A stretch of DNA of 64,000 nucleotides from positions 1,302,001-1,366,000 of the forward strand of contig CP169086.1 of assembly GCA_041890495.1 (NCBI GenBank), given 5' to 3'. Position numbers and translations under genes: made by a program. Each line of letters opens with the position of its first letter. The stretch's first letter is position 1. This DNA comes from Escherichia boydii (GTDB lineage Bacteria > Pseudomonadota > Gammaproteobacteria > Enterobacterales > Enterobacteriaceae). Below, one piece after another: positions 53,042-61,691 of the stretch. The notes beneath the pieces were generated by a model. It ran no database searches. It was not told the origin of the DNA and saw only the letters and a program-made list of their open reading frames with translations.

Positions 53042-53560
53042 TTATCCGTTATGCCCGTCCGACAATGCTGTTACCAGCTCGGCCAGCGAAAAATGCACCG
53101 CTTTTTCCACTACGTCCTGACAGTCTCCGGAAAACAGTACGGTGCGGGTTTGCGTCTCGCCGCGGATGTTCCACGCAAAGCAGACCGTCCCCGCCGCCGT
53201 GCCGTCGTCGCCCCCTTCCGGACCTGCGTATCCGCTGATGGCGATGCTGATATCCGCCTGGGCGATGTCGCGGATGCTGGCGGCCATCTCGGTCACCGTC
53301 TGCTCACTGACGGCGGTATAGCGCGCGAGCGTCTCAGGACGAACGCCGAGGATCCGCGCTTTGGCTTCGTCGCTGAATACGACCAGGCCAACATCATAAA
53401 AATCGGCCGTGTTCTCTTCGGCACAGAGTGCTACCGAGAGCTTTCCCCCGGTACAGGATTCCGCCGTGGTTAAGCGAAGCCCGAGATCGGTTAATTTGCT
53501 CGCCAGTTTTTTCGTCAGTTCACCCACGGTATAATTGTTGTCGTGAAAAAGATTGCTCAT
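53042..53560 (-). CDS. ydeJ: YdeJ, CinA C-terminal (PncC-like) protein
   Basis: 172 residues, one CinA-C domain: LRLTTAESCTGGKLSVALC and SISGYAGPEGGDDGTAAGTVCFAW motif region (IAISGYAGPEGG). The family includes NMN deamidase PncC, but YdeJ-type proteins are reported to lack clear activity. Possibly one operon with the SDR downstream; DUF421 gene lies 11 bases upstream on the same strand. Confidence 0.88.
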   Translation of the reverse strand: MSNLFHDNNYTVGELTKKLASKLTDLGLRLTTAESCTGGKLSVALCAEENTADFYDVGLVVFSDEAKARILGVRPETLARYTAVSEQTVTEMAASIRDIAQADISIAISGYAGPEGGDDGTAAGTVCFAWNIRGETQTRTVLFSGDCQDVVEKAVHFSLAELVTALSDGHNG

Positions 53561-53571
53561 CTTTTCGCCTC

Positions 53572-54018
53572 TTATTTCTCGAAAGGAATGATTGAAATAT
53601 GCCCATTGCGTTCAAGTATGGCATATTTAATTTCACTCATTTGCGTGATGCCATTATTCTGGCGCGCCGACACCAGAATATCCTCACACGACACGTCGAC
53701 TTTTTTAATTTTATCTGCTAAAGGCACGCCGTTCTCAACCAAAATGACGGGAGTGCCGTCCAGAATATTCTCCACAGGAGAAAAATACTTCTTCATCAGG
53801 CCAAATATAATATCCACTACCACCAGCGTGGTAATGGTTATCATCGCACCGGTGACGGAAAAATCTTGTCCGAGAAGCGCCTGCTGAGTAGCTTCACTAA
53901 TTATCAGGAGCAGAATGAGATCGAAGTTGGTCATCTGCAGCAGCGCGCGCCGCCCGGCCACTTTAAATACCACCACGAGGAATAGATAAATCGCCAGCGC
54001 ACGAAAGACCATATCCAT
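53572..54018 (-). CDS. DUF421 (YetF-like) membrane protein
   Basis: 148 residues. Three hydrophobic segments in the first ~85 residues (ALAIYLFLVVVFKVAGRRAL; FDLILLLIISEATQQALLG; ITTLVVVDIIFGLM), then the small soluble DUF421 domain (TPVILVENGVPL, MSEIKYAILERNGHISIIPFE). Function unknown. AGGAGG seven bases before ATG gives strong translation. It follows an anchored-protein gene by nine bases. Confidence 0.88.
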   Translation of the reverse strand: MDMVFRALAIYLFLVVVFKVAGRRALLQMTNFDLILLLIISEATQQALLGQDFSVTGAMITITTLVVVDIIFGLMKKYFSPVENILDGTPVILVENGVPLADKIKKVDVSCEDILVSARQNNGITQMSEIKYAILERNGHISIIPFEK

Positions 54019-54027
54019 ATCAGCCTC

Positions 54028-54537
54028 CTAGGGGTAAATAAATTGCCAGAGGGTTATCTCCGGCTCGTTGTTTACACGAACGGTCGTGTTCCATTTACCG
54101 GCTCTCGAAGGCGTGGTGAAGAGTAACACCGCGAAGCGGTCTGACTTTTTCAGGTTGTTATAGACAAAATAGAGGTTCTTGCCACGGCTGAACATGCTGT
54201 CAGGCTGCGGCCAGATGCTGCCGGGCTCGTAAACATCGCTGCTCTCGCTGGTCATGCTGAGAACATACTTTCCCTCTGTTTGCACCGGGAACGCCAGCTC
54301 CATTCGCGTCTCCGTCTCCCGTCGGCCAAACCGTTCATAGCTTATGGTCAGTGATTTAGCGGAATTGGTTTTGACCGTATCGCTGACCCAGCCGCTTGAA
54401 AACAAACCGGCAATCGCCGCGATGATTATAGCCAGCAGAACAATAAAACCTACCTGACGAAACGCGTATTCAAACGTCAGCAAGCGATAACTCTCATCTA
54501 TCCCGGGCAACTTTTCATTTTCACGCTTCATGGTCAT
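54028..54537 (-). CDS. hypothetical single-span membrane protein
   Basis: 169 residues from the ATG at 54537 (54531 is an alternative two codons later). A ~30-residue cytoplasmic segment (ESYRLLTFEYAFRQVG) leads to one membrane span (FIVLLAIIIAAIAGLFSSGWV) and a ~115-residue extracytoplasmic beta-rich domain with no family I recognise. Always coupled here to the DUF421 gene downstream, so the two probably form a membrane complex. Confidence 0.75.
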   Translation of the reverse strand: MTMKRENEKLPGIDESYRLLTFEYAFRQVGFIVLLAIIIAAIAGLFSSGWVSDTVKTNSAKSLTISYERFGRRETETRMELAFPVQTEGKYVLSMTSESSDVYEPGSIWPQPDSMFSRGKNLYFVYNNLKKSDRFAVLLFTTPSRAGKWNTTVRVNNEPEITLWQFIYP

Positions 54538-54669
54538 CGTCACCGTTTCGCTTATTATCCGATAAGTTTGATTTCTCACGCGAATGTTTTTAGGACTTAT
54601 CACATTTGCCACATAAAGGAATAGCAACAATACTTAATAAGTCAAGACACGCAAAATGAAGGATATCGG

Positions 54670-55059
54670 ATGAAATTATCACTTATTTCCGCTTTATTGA
54701 TATTTCTGGTTCCAACCGCATGGGCTGATAATAACGGCGGGTTACAAAAGGGCGAAGCCCCGCCGCCACCGCATGCGCTGGATAGCGGATATCGCGGAAC
54801 CGACGACGCGCGTATTATGACCATCGATCAGGCCAAACAAATGCACGACGGTGCGACAATTTCATTACGCGGTAATCTTATTGACGGTAGCGGCGATAAG
54901 TTTGTATTTCAGGATAAAACCGGAAAAATCGACGTTATTATTCCCCAGGCAGTCTTTGACGGCAGAACGGTAAAACCCGACCAGATGATCAGTATCAACG
55001 GTTCGCTTGATAAAAAATCATCCCCTGCCGTCGTCCGTGTCGATCGTTTGCAGAAATAA
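54670..55059 (+). CDS. ydeI: YdeI, exported OB-fold (BOF) stress protein
   Basis: 129 residues. Signal peptide cleaved near PTAWA, then AIRGTDD-type and MTIDQAKQMHDGATISLRG leading into the bacterial OB-fold. E. coli and Salmonella YdeI are induced by RcsB and help survival of peroxide and antimicrobial peptides. It is divergent from the membrane-protein pair and 64 bases before an SDR gene. Confidence 0.9.
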   Translation: MKLSLISALLIFLVPTAWADNNGGLQKGEAPPPPHALDSGYRGTDDARIMTIDQAKQMHDGATISLRGNLIDGSGDKFVFQDKTGKIDVIIPQAVFDGRTVKPDQMISINGSLDKKSSPAVVRVDRLQK

Positions 55060-55123
55060 TTCAGCGAAGCGTTAACGCTGCAGTTATCCATCAAATCTCA
55101 CCCCTTGGCTTAAGGAGTCAGCT

Positions 55124-56008
55124 ATGAGTGATACCAAACAACGTACGAACGCTTACCCGCAGCCCCCGTTCCCGGAACAGCCACAAACGCCACCGGGACT
55201 GGCATCTGAAATGCAGCCTGTACCCGACCACGGGGAAACCAGCTATAAAGGGCACGGCCGCCTGGCGGGCAAAAAAGCCCTGATCACCGGCGGTGACTCG
55301 GGTATTGGTCGCGCTGTGGCAATCGCCTATGCCCGTGAAGGCGCGGACGTGGCCATTAACTACCTGCCTGAAGAGGAAAAAGACGCCGCAGAGGTCATCG
55401 ACCTGATCAAAGCCGAAGGGCGGAACGCCGTCGCGCTGCCGGGGGACGTCCGGGACGAAACCTTCTGCCAGAATCTGGTCGAAGAAGCCGTCTCGAAGCT
55501 GGGCGGGCTGGATATTCTGATCAACAACGCCGGACGCCAGCAGTTCCGTGAATCGCTTGAAGAGCTGACCACCGAAGATTTTGACGCGACGTTTAAAACC
55601 AACGTGTACGCGCCTTTCTGGATCACGAAGGCGGCTCTGCGCCACCTGAAAGCCTCATCCGTTATCATTAATACCTCCTCCGTTCAGGCCGTGAAGCCCA
55701 GCCCGGTGCTGCTGGACTACGCCCAGACTAAGGCCTGTCTGGCGGTATTTACCAAATCCTTAGCCAAGCAGCTGGGTCCGAAAGGCATTCGCGTCAACGC
55801 GGTCGCGCCTGGTCCCTACTGGACGGTGCTGCAGTCCAGCGGCGGCCAGCCGATGGAAAAAGTTAAAGAGTTTGGCGGAGATACGCCGCTGGGACGTCCG
55901 GGTCAGCCCGTCGAGATTGCCCCGCTGTACGTCACGCTGGCCTCGGATGAATGTTCATTTACGTCCGGCCAGGTGTGGTGTTCTGACGGCGGAGACGGTG
56001 TGATCTAA
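55124..56008 (+). CDS. SDR-family oxidoreductase, YghA-like
   Basis: 294 residues. A ~45-residue proline-rich N-terminal tail, then TGGDSGIGRAVAIAYAREGADVAINY, LINNAG, and the catalytic Y-x-x-x-K in LLDYAQTKACL. This tail plus core is the YghA/general-stress SDR group, predicted NAD(P)-dependent aldehyde or glucose reductases. TAAGGAG before the ATG. Stress-type neighbours on both sides. Confidence 0.9.
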   Translation: MSDTKQRTNAYPQPPFPEQPQTPPGLASEMQPVPDHGETSYKGHGRLAGKKALITGGDSGIGRAVAIAYAREGADVAINYLPEEEKDAAEVIDLIKAEGRNAVALPGDVRDETFCQNLVEEAVSKLGGLDILINNAGRQQFRESLEELTTEDFDATFKTNVYAPFWITKAALRHLKASSVIINTSSVQAVKPSPVLLDYAQTKACLAVFTKSLAKQLGPKGIRVNAVAPGPYWTVLQSSGGQPMEKVKEFGGDTPLGRPGQPVEIAPLYVTLASDECSFTSGQVWCSDGGDGVI

Positions 56009-56188
56009 CTGCTTAACCCTTCCCCTCAGCAATGAGCAATAAATGAACAAGGACGTTCACTCATATTCCCCTGCCGAAAAACATGTTGTAACTCAAACAG
56101 ATCAAATGTTAAAAATATTTTGCTATCAGGTTATCAAAATTAAACAACTTAACTTGTCACCCGCATCGCTCTGTTTTTAACATCGCCT

Positions 56189-57112
56189 ATGGAAAAAAAT
56201 GGTCTGTTCAGTCAGCGCATACGCTTGCGCCATTTGCATACATTTGTGGCCGTCGCTCAACAGGGAACGCTGGGGCGGGCGGCTGAAACTCTCAACCTGA
56301 GCCAGCCTGCGCTCTCGAAAACTCTCAACGAGCTGGAACAGCTGACCGGCGCCCGTCTTTTTGACCGCGGTCGGCTGGGGGCGCAGCTTACCATCGTGGG
56401 CGAACAGTTCCTCACGCACGCCGTTAAGGTGCTGGATGCGCTCAATACCGCAGGCCAGTCCCTGCACCGAAAAGAAGAGCAATCCAGCGAGGTGGTGCGC
56501 GTGGGTGCCTTGCCCACCGCGGCGCTCGGCATTCTTCCGCCGGTGATTGGCCAGTTCCACAAGCAGCAACGGCATACCACGATTCAGGTTGCCACCATGA
56601 ATAACACCATGCTGCTCGCGGGGCTGAAATCGGGCGAGCTGGATATCGGTATCGGCCGCATGTCCGACCCTGAGCTGATGGGCGGCCTCAATTATGAACT
56701 ATTGTTCCTGGAGTCCCTGAAGCTGGTGGTTCGTCCCGATCACCCCCTGCTGCAGGACACGGTTACGTTAAGCCGCGTGATGGAGTGGCCGGTGGTGGTT
56801 TGCCCGAAAGGGACCGTCCCGCGCCAGACCGCTGAAACCTTGCTGCAAATGCAGGGGTGTACGCTGCCCTCAGGGTGCATCGAAACGCTGTCAGCCTCGC
56901 TTTCACGCCAGCTCACGCTCGATTATGACTACGTCTGGTTCGTCCCCTCCGGGGCGGTAAAAGATGATTTGCGCCAGGGCACGCTGACCGCTCTCCCGGT
57001 AACGGCCCCCGGCGCCGGGGAGCCTATTGGTATTTTGACCCGGGTAGATACCCCGCTTTCCACGGGCGCACAGACGCTGCTGAGCGCCATCCGCAAATCG
57101 ATGCCGGTTTAA
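56189..57112 (+). CDS. LysR-family regulator (PcaQ/GbpR-like)
   Basis: 307 residues. Helix-turn-helix LGRAAETLNLSQPALSKTLNELE, effector domain with VRVGALPTAALGILPPVI typical of PcaQ/GbpR-like proteins. No pca or galactose-binding genes are near; the only same-strand neighbour is gcd, 256 bases downstream, so it might control gcd, but this is a guess. The upstream 180 bases hold no other gene. Confidence 0.85.
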   Translation: MEKNGLFSQRIRLRHLHTFVAVAQQGTLGRAAETLNLSQPALSKTLNELEQLTGARLFDRGRLGAQLTIVGEQFLTHAVKVLDALNTAGQSLHRKEEQSSEVVRVGALPTAALGILPPVIGQFHKQQRHTTIQVATMNNTMLLAGLKSGELDIGIGRMSDPELMGGLNYELLFLESLKLVVRPDHPLLQDTVTLSRVMEWPVVVCPKGTVPRQTAETLLQMQGCTLPSGCIETLSASLSRQLTLDYDYVWFVPSGAVKDDLRQGTLTALPVTAPGAGEPIGILTRVDTPLSTGAQTLLSAIRKSMPV

Positions 57113-57120
57113 AACCTTTT

Positions 57121-57158
57121 CGCCCCTCCCCCTAACCCTCTCCCCTCAGGGGCGAGGG
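57121..57158. repeat. C-rich palindromic intergenic repeat
   Basis: CGCCCCTCCCCCTAACCCTC followed by CCCTCAGGGGCGAGGGG forms a dispersed enterobacterial-type repeat with a hairpin. The rest of the 57113-57368 gap is AT-rich promoter DNA for gcd, with no gene seen. Confidence 0.5.
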
Positions 57159-57368
57159 GTCTGTCCTGTGCGTTAATCAAATAATGCGGAATAAATCATT
57201 AACAATTGCGTAAAACAATTTAACAGTTTTATCATAGCGGTGAATTCACCAAATGGTTCGCAAATTATTTGATATAAACGAATTCACCTGTATCAATCAT
57301 CATTCCCACCGCATTTATTACCCAACTGGTACATACCCGACACGGCGGGGGGAGCAAAGGAGAGAGAA

Positions 57369-59750
57369 ATGGCATTTGGCAGCGCGCCGCGCGGGATACC
57401 TCGTATTCTGCAGTGGCTTCTTGCCGGACTGATGATGCTCATCGGTCTGGCCGTCGGCGGGTTGGGCTTTAAGCTCGCCACCGTGGGCGGAAGTAGTTAC
57501 TTCCTGATCATGGGCGTGGTAATGGTGATTGCCGCGATCCTGATTTTCCTTAACCGCACCAGCGGAATCGTGCTTTACGGTATCGCGTTTATTGCCTCGC
57601 TGTTCTGGGCGGTAAGCGATGCGGGCTGGGATTTCTGGCCGCTCTTCTCCCGCCTGTTTACCTTTGCCGTACTGGCGTTCCTGTGCGCCATCGTCTGGCC
57701 CTTCCTGCGCACGGCAAACCACACTGCACCGAACAAGGCGCCCGCTTTTGGCGTCGCGGCGCTGCTGGCGGTGGCCATGCTGGTCAGCCTGGGCTGGATG
57801 TTTAAGCCGCAAACCCTCGTGGCAGCGAACGAACCCGTTCCGGTGAAACCCGTCGCTCCCGGTGAGCAGCAAAAAAACTGGGAACACTGGGGCAACACCA
57901 CGCACGGCGACCGTTTCGCCGCGCTGGACCAGATTAACAAGCAAAACGTCAGCGACCTGAAAGTCGCGTGGGTTGCGCACACCGGCGATATTCCGCAGAG
58001 CAACGGCTCGGGCGCGGAAGATCAGAACACGCCTTTGCAGATTGGCGACACGCTGTACGTCTGTACGCCGTACAGTAAAGTGCTGGCGCTGGACGTGGAT
58101 TCCGGTAAAGAAAAATGGCGTTATGATTCCAAAGCCACCGCGCCTAACTGGCAGCGCTGCCGCGGTCTGGGCTATTTTGAAGATCATGCAAACGTGACGG
58201 CGTCACAGACCGGGACCTCGCCAGCGGCATGCCCTCGCCGCCTGTTCCTGCCCACCACCGATGCCCGCCTGATTGCCATCAACGCGGATAACGGCAAGGT
58301 CTGCGACGACTTTGGCGACCATGGTACGGTGGATCTGAGCGTCGGCATGGGTGAGATTAAGCCCGGATATTATCAGCAAACCTCTACGCCGCTGGTTGCC
58401 GGGAACGTTGTTGTCGTCGGCGGTCGCGTCGCGGATAACTACTCTACTGGCGAACCGCCGGGCGTGGTGCGTGCCTACGACGTTCACACCGGTAAGCTGG
58501 CGTGGGCGTGGGATCCGGGTAACCCGAACCTGACCGGCCTGCCGCCGGAAGGCCAGACCTACACCCGCGGTACGCCGAACGTCTGGTCTGCGATGTCTTA
58601 CGACGCCAAACTGAACCTGATCTACCTGCCTACCGGCAACGCCACGCCAGACTTCTGGGCGGGTGAGCGTACCGCGCTGGACGATAAGTACAGCTCCTCC
58701 ATCGTCGCCGTCGACGCGGCCACCGGTCAGGTGCGCTGGCATTTCCAGACCACCCACCACGACCTGTGGGACTTCGACCTGCCTTCCCAGCCGCTGCTGT
58801 ACGATCTGCCAGACGGTAAAGGCGGCACCACGCCTGTGCTGGTGCAGACCAGCAAGCAGGGCATGATCTTCATGCTTAACCGCGAAACCGGCAAGCCGGT
58901 GGCGAAGGTAGAGGAACGCCCCGTTCCGGCGGGTAACGTTGAAGGTGAACGCTACTCCCCAACCCAGCCGTACTCCGTAGGCATGCCGATGATTGGCAAC
59001 CAGACGCTTACCGAGTCCGACATGTGGGGGGCGACGCCTGTTGACCTGCTGCTGTGCCGCATTCAGTTTAAAGAGATGCGTCATCAGGGCGTCTTCACCC
59101 CGCCGGGTCTCGACCGTTCCCTGCAGTTCCCTGGCTCTCTCGGCGGGATGAACTGGGGCAGCGTCTCCGTTGACCCGAACAACAGCCTGATGTTCGTCAA
59201 CGATATGCGCCTGGGTCTGGCAAACTATATGGTGCCGCGCGCGAACGTGGCGAAAAACGCCAGCGGCATCGAGATGGGGATTGTTCCAATGGACGGCACG
59301 CCGTTCGGCGCGATGCGTGAACGTTTCCTGTCACCGCTGGGCATTCCGTGCCAGAAGCCGCCGTTTGGCACCATGTCAGCCGTTGACCTGAAAACCGGCA
59401 AGCTGGTGTGGCAGGTCCCTGTCGGCACGGTAGAAGATACCGGTCCGCTGGGCATTCGCATGCACATGCCAATCCCAATCGGTATGCCGACCCTGGGCGC
59501 GTCGCTCTCTACCCAGTCCGGTCTGCTGTTCTTTGCCGGTACCCAGGATTTCTACCTGCGCGCGTTTGATACCGCCACCGGGAAAGAGATCTGGAAAGAC
59601 CGCCTGCCGGTTGGCAGCCAGTCCGGCCCGATGACCTACGTGTCGCCGAAAACCGGTAAGCAGTACATCATCATTAACGCCGGTGGCGCCCGCCAGTCGC
59701 CGGATCGCGGTGATTACGTTATTGCGTACGCGTTACCCGATAAGAAATAA
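57369..59750 (+). CDS. gcd: membrane PQQ-dependent glucose dehydrogenase Gcd
   Basis: 793 residues (E. coli 796). Five N-terminal membrane spans (to ~residue 140), then an eight-bladed beta-propeller with W-motifs, e.g. NKQNVSDLKVAWVAHTGDIP and QVRWHFQTTHHDLWDFDLPS. It oxidises glucose to gluconolactone in the periplasm, passing electrons to ubiquinone. Needs PQQ; no pqq genes are in the window. GGAGAGA precedes the ATG. Confidence 0.96.
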   Translation: MAFGSAPRGIPRILQWLLAGLMMLIGLAVGGLGFKLATVGGSSYFLIMGVVMVIAAILIFLNRTSGIVLYGIAFIASLFWAVSDAGWDFWPLFSRLFTFAVLAFLCAIVWPFLRTANHTAPNKAPAFGVAALLAVAMLVSLGWMFKPQTLVAANEPVPVKPVAPGEQQKNWEHWGNTTHGDRFAALDQINKQNVSDLKVAWVAHTGDIPQSNGSGAEDQNTPLQIGDTLYVCTPYSKVLALDVDSGKEKWRYDSKATAPNWQRCRGLGYFEDHANVTASQTGTSPAACPRRLFLPTTDARLIAINADNGKVCDDFGDHGTVDLSVGMGEIKPGYYQQTSTPLVAGNVVVVGGRVADNYSTGEPPGVVRAYDVHTGKLAWAWDPGNPNLTGLPPEGQTYTRGTPNVWSAMSYDAKLNLIYLPTGNATPDFWAGERTALDDKYSSSIVAVDAATGQVRWHFQTTHHDLWDFDLPSQPLLYDLPDGKGGTTPVLVQTSKQGMIFMLNRETGKPVAKVEERPVPAGNVEGERYSPTQPYSVGMPMIGNQTLTESDMWGATPVDLLLCRIQFKEMRHQGVFTPPGLDRSLQFPGSLGGMNWGSVSVDPNNSLMFVNDMRLGLANYMVPRANVAKNASGIEMGIVPMDGTPFGAMRERFLSPLGIPCQKPPFGTMSAVDLKTGKLVWQVPVGTVEDTGPLGIRMHMPIPIGMPTLGASLSTQSGLLFFAGTQDFYLRAFDTATGKEIWKDRLPVGSQSGPMTYVSPKTGKQYIIINAGGARQSPDRGDYVIAYALPDKK

Positions 59751-59755
59751 GATAT

Positions 59756-59782
59756 GAAAAAGGGACCGAAAGGTCCCTTTTT
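59756..59782 (+). terminator. intrinsic terminator of gcd
   Basis: AAAAAGGGACC-GAAA-GGTCCCTTTTT, a perfect symmetric hairpin with a GNRA-like loop and T-run, six bases past the stop. Confidence 0.93.
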
Positions 59783-59796
59783 GGTAGGTCAGATTT

Positions 59797-59827
59797 TGTA
59801 GGTCGGGTAAGCGAAGCGCCACCCGAC
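59797..59827. repeat. REP unit between gcd and trg
   Basis: TGTAGGTCGGGTAAGCGAAG followed by CGCCACCCGAC, a single palindromic unit in the convergent gap. Confidence 0.7.
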
Positions 59828-59839
59828 ACTGCTGGCAAC

Positions 59840-61531
59840 TCAGAACGTCTCCCAGTTATCCCCGGAAACCGTCGCCGCCGGGCGCAGCGGTGCGTTCTGC
59901 GCCACCGGCGCAGCCGTCACCGCGCGGCCCTGCTTTGCGCCGCTCAACCGAAACGCGCCAACCGCCTCGGTCAGACGCGCGCCCTGTTCTTCCAGAGACG
60001 CCGCCGCCGCGGAGGCTTCTTCCACCAGCGAGGCGTTCTGCTGGGTCACTTTATCCATCTCAGAAATCGCCTGACTCACCTGCACAATACCGCGGCTCTG
60101 CTCATCGGACGCCGCCGCGATCTCCAGCATGATGTCGGTAACGCGCTTCACCGCGTCGACGATCTCATTCATGGTGTTACCGGCGGCAACAACCTCGCCG
60201 GAGCCCTGGTCGATCAGCGATACCGATTCGTTGATCAGGCTTTCGATCTCTTTTGCGGCATTCGCACTGCGGCTTGCCAGGGTGCGTACTTCACTTGCCA
60301 CCACGGCAAATCCGCGCCCCTGTTCACCCGCACGGGCCGCTTCTACCGCCGCGTTGAGCGCCAGGATATTGGTCTGGAAGGCGATGCTGTTAATCACGGC
60401 GGTGATTTCAGAGATCTTCTTCGAGCTGCTGGAGATATTGCCCATAGTTTTCACCACGCCGGAGACCATCTGGCCCCCTCGGCTGGCTTTACCGGAGGCA
60501 TCTTCCGCCAGCTTGCTGGCATGATGGGCGTTATCGGCGTTCTGCTTCACCGTCGCGGTCAGCTGTTCCATGCTTGCGGCGGTTTGCTCGATGGCGGCAG
60601 CCTGCTGCTCGGTGCGGGAAGAGAGATCGGTGTTACCGGCAGAAATTTCGCTGGTGCCACGGTAGATTTCCTCTGCCCCCTGACGTACGGTGCCCACGGT
60701 GGTTTCAAGGGAGTGCTGCATGGTTTGCAGATCGCGCGTCAGGCGACCAATTTCGCTGCGCCCCGCCACGTCGTCCGGCATCGTCAGGTCGCCCCTGGCG
60801 ATATTCTCGATACGTTTCGCTGCACGCTGCAGCGGATTGATTACCGTGCGGCGCAGCACGACAAAGGTCATCGCCGTCAGCACCAGCGCCAGCGCAAACG
60901 CGCCTACCATAAACATCAGGCCCAGCTGCGTGCGGCTATGCGCCTGCGCCGTCAGCGCGTTGGCACGGTCGGTACGGATCTTAATCGCCTTAAGCAGCAC
61001 GGCGTTATAGGCGTCATCCAGCGGGCGCGCCGTTTCGTTTTCATGGTTGATAATGGCTTCGAACATGCCGTTTTTGGCGAATTTCACCATCGGCTGCATG
61101 CCTGCGATATAGGCGTCGTAACGCGCCTTGAGATCCGCATCCAGCGCTGCGCCCTCGGCGGTGCGCACGGCGCGATTCATGTAGGCGGTAAAGCTCTCCT
61201 GAGACTGCTTAATGCGCGTTTCCGCCTCGCTGATGTTCTGCTTCATCGCATCCATCTCCGCGATACGGCTTGCCGCACCGGCGTGGATCAGGTTGATACG
61301 CGCGGTTCGCAGATGGTTTGAGCTGTTCGACAGCCCCATACGCACCTGAATTTCGGCTGTGACATCCTGCTGATCGCGATCGGCCTGCAGCAGGAAATAG
61401 CCCGCAAGACCCGAGCTCAAGGCAAACAGAAGAATAATGCCACCGAGAATGGAGGAAAACAGCGGAACCAGCCTGATGTGATGCAAGAAGCTCAGCTTGC
61501 GCTGCGCCAGCATCGAAGTAGTGTTGTCCAT
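59840..61531 (-). CDS. trg: ribose/galactose chemoreceptor Trg
   Basis: 563 residues from the internal ATG that gives the E. coli-like start (QRKLSFLHHIRLVPLFSS). TM1, a periplasmic four-helix sensor (GAASRIAEMDAMKQNISEAE), TM2, HAMP, and the conserved signalling hairpin (FQTNILALNAAVEAARAGEQ). In E. coli Trg senses sugar-loaded RbsB and MglB. This protein ends in NWETF, the CheR/CheB tether that E. coli Trg lacks, so it should be a high-efficiency adaptation receptor. Confidence 0.92.
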   Translation of the reverse strand: MDNTTSMLAQRKLSFLHHIRLVPLFSSILGGIILLFALSSGLAGYFLLQADRDQQDVTAEIQVRMGLSNSSNHLRTARINLIHAGAASRIAEMDAMKQNISEAETRIKQSQESFTAYMNRAVRTAEGAALDADLKARYDAYIAGMQPMVKFAKNGMFEAIINHENETARPLDDAYNAVLLKAIKIRTDRANALTAQAHSRTQLGLMFMVGAFALALVLTAMTFVVLRRTVINPLQRAAKRIENIARGDLTMPDDVAGRSEIGRLTRDLQTMQHSLETTVGTVRQGAEEIYRGTSEISAGNTDLSSRTEQQAAAIEQTAASMEQLTATVKQNADNAHHASKLAEDASGKASRGGQMVSGVVKTMGNISSSSKKISEITAVINSIAFQTNILALNAAVEAARAGEQGRGFAVVASEVRTLASRSANAAKEIESLINESVSLIDQGSGEVVAAGNTMNEIVDAVKRVTDIMLEIAAASDEQSRGIVQVSQAISEMDKVTQQNASLVEEASAAAASLEEQGARLTEAVGAFRLSGAKQGRAVTAAPVAQNAPLRPAATVSGDNWETF

Positions 61532-61691
61532 GACCGTCGACTCTCTTGTAGGTAAGATGCGTAAAAACACGCCTGTTAAATAGTCATCGGCACGGCAGGG
61601 ATTTAGATTACGGCTAAAAACGCCGCACTGGTCACACTTTAGAGAAGATTATTAAAGAAGTGCCAGCGGCGAAAAACCGCTGGCAGAAGAG

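Noticed and set aside
58203..59084. 293-codon minus-strand frame inside gcd
   Set aside because: Lies entirely within gcd, which has the full PQQ propeller; R/H-rich shadow translation.
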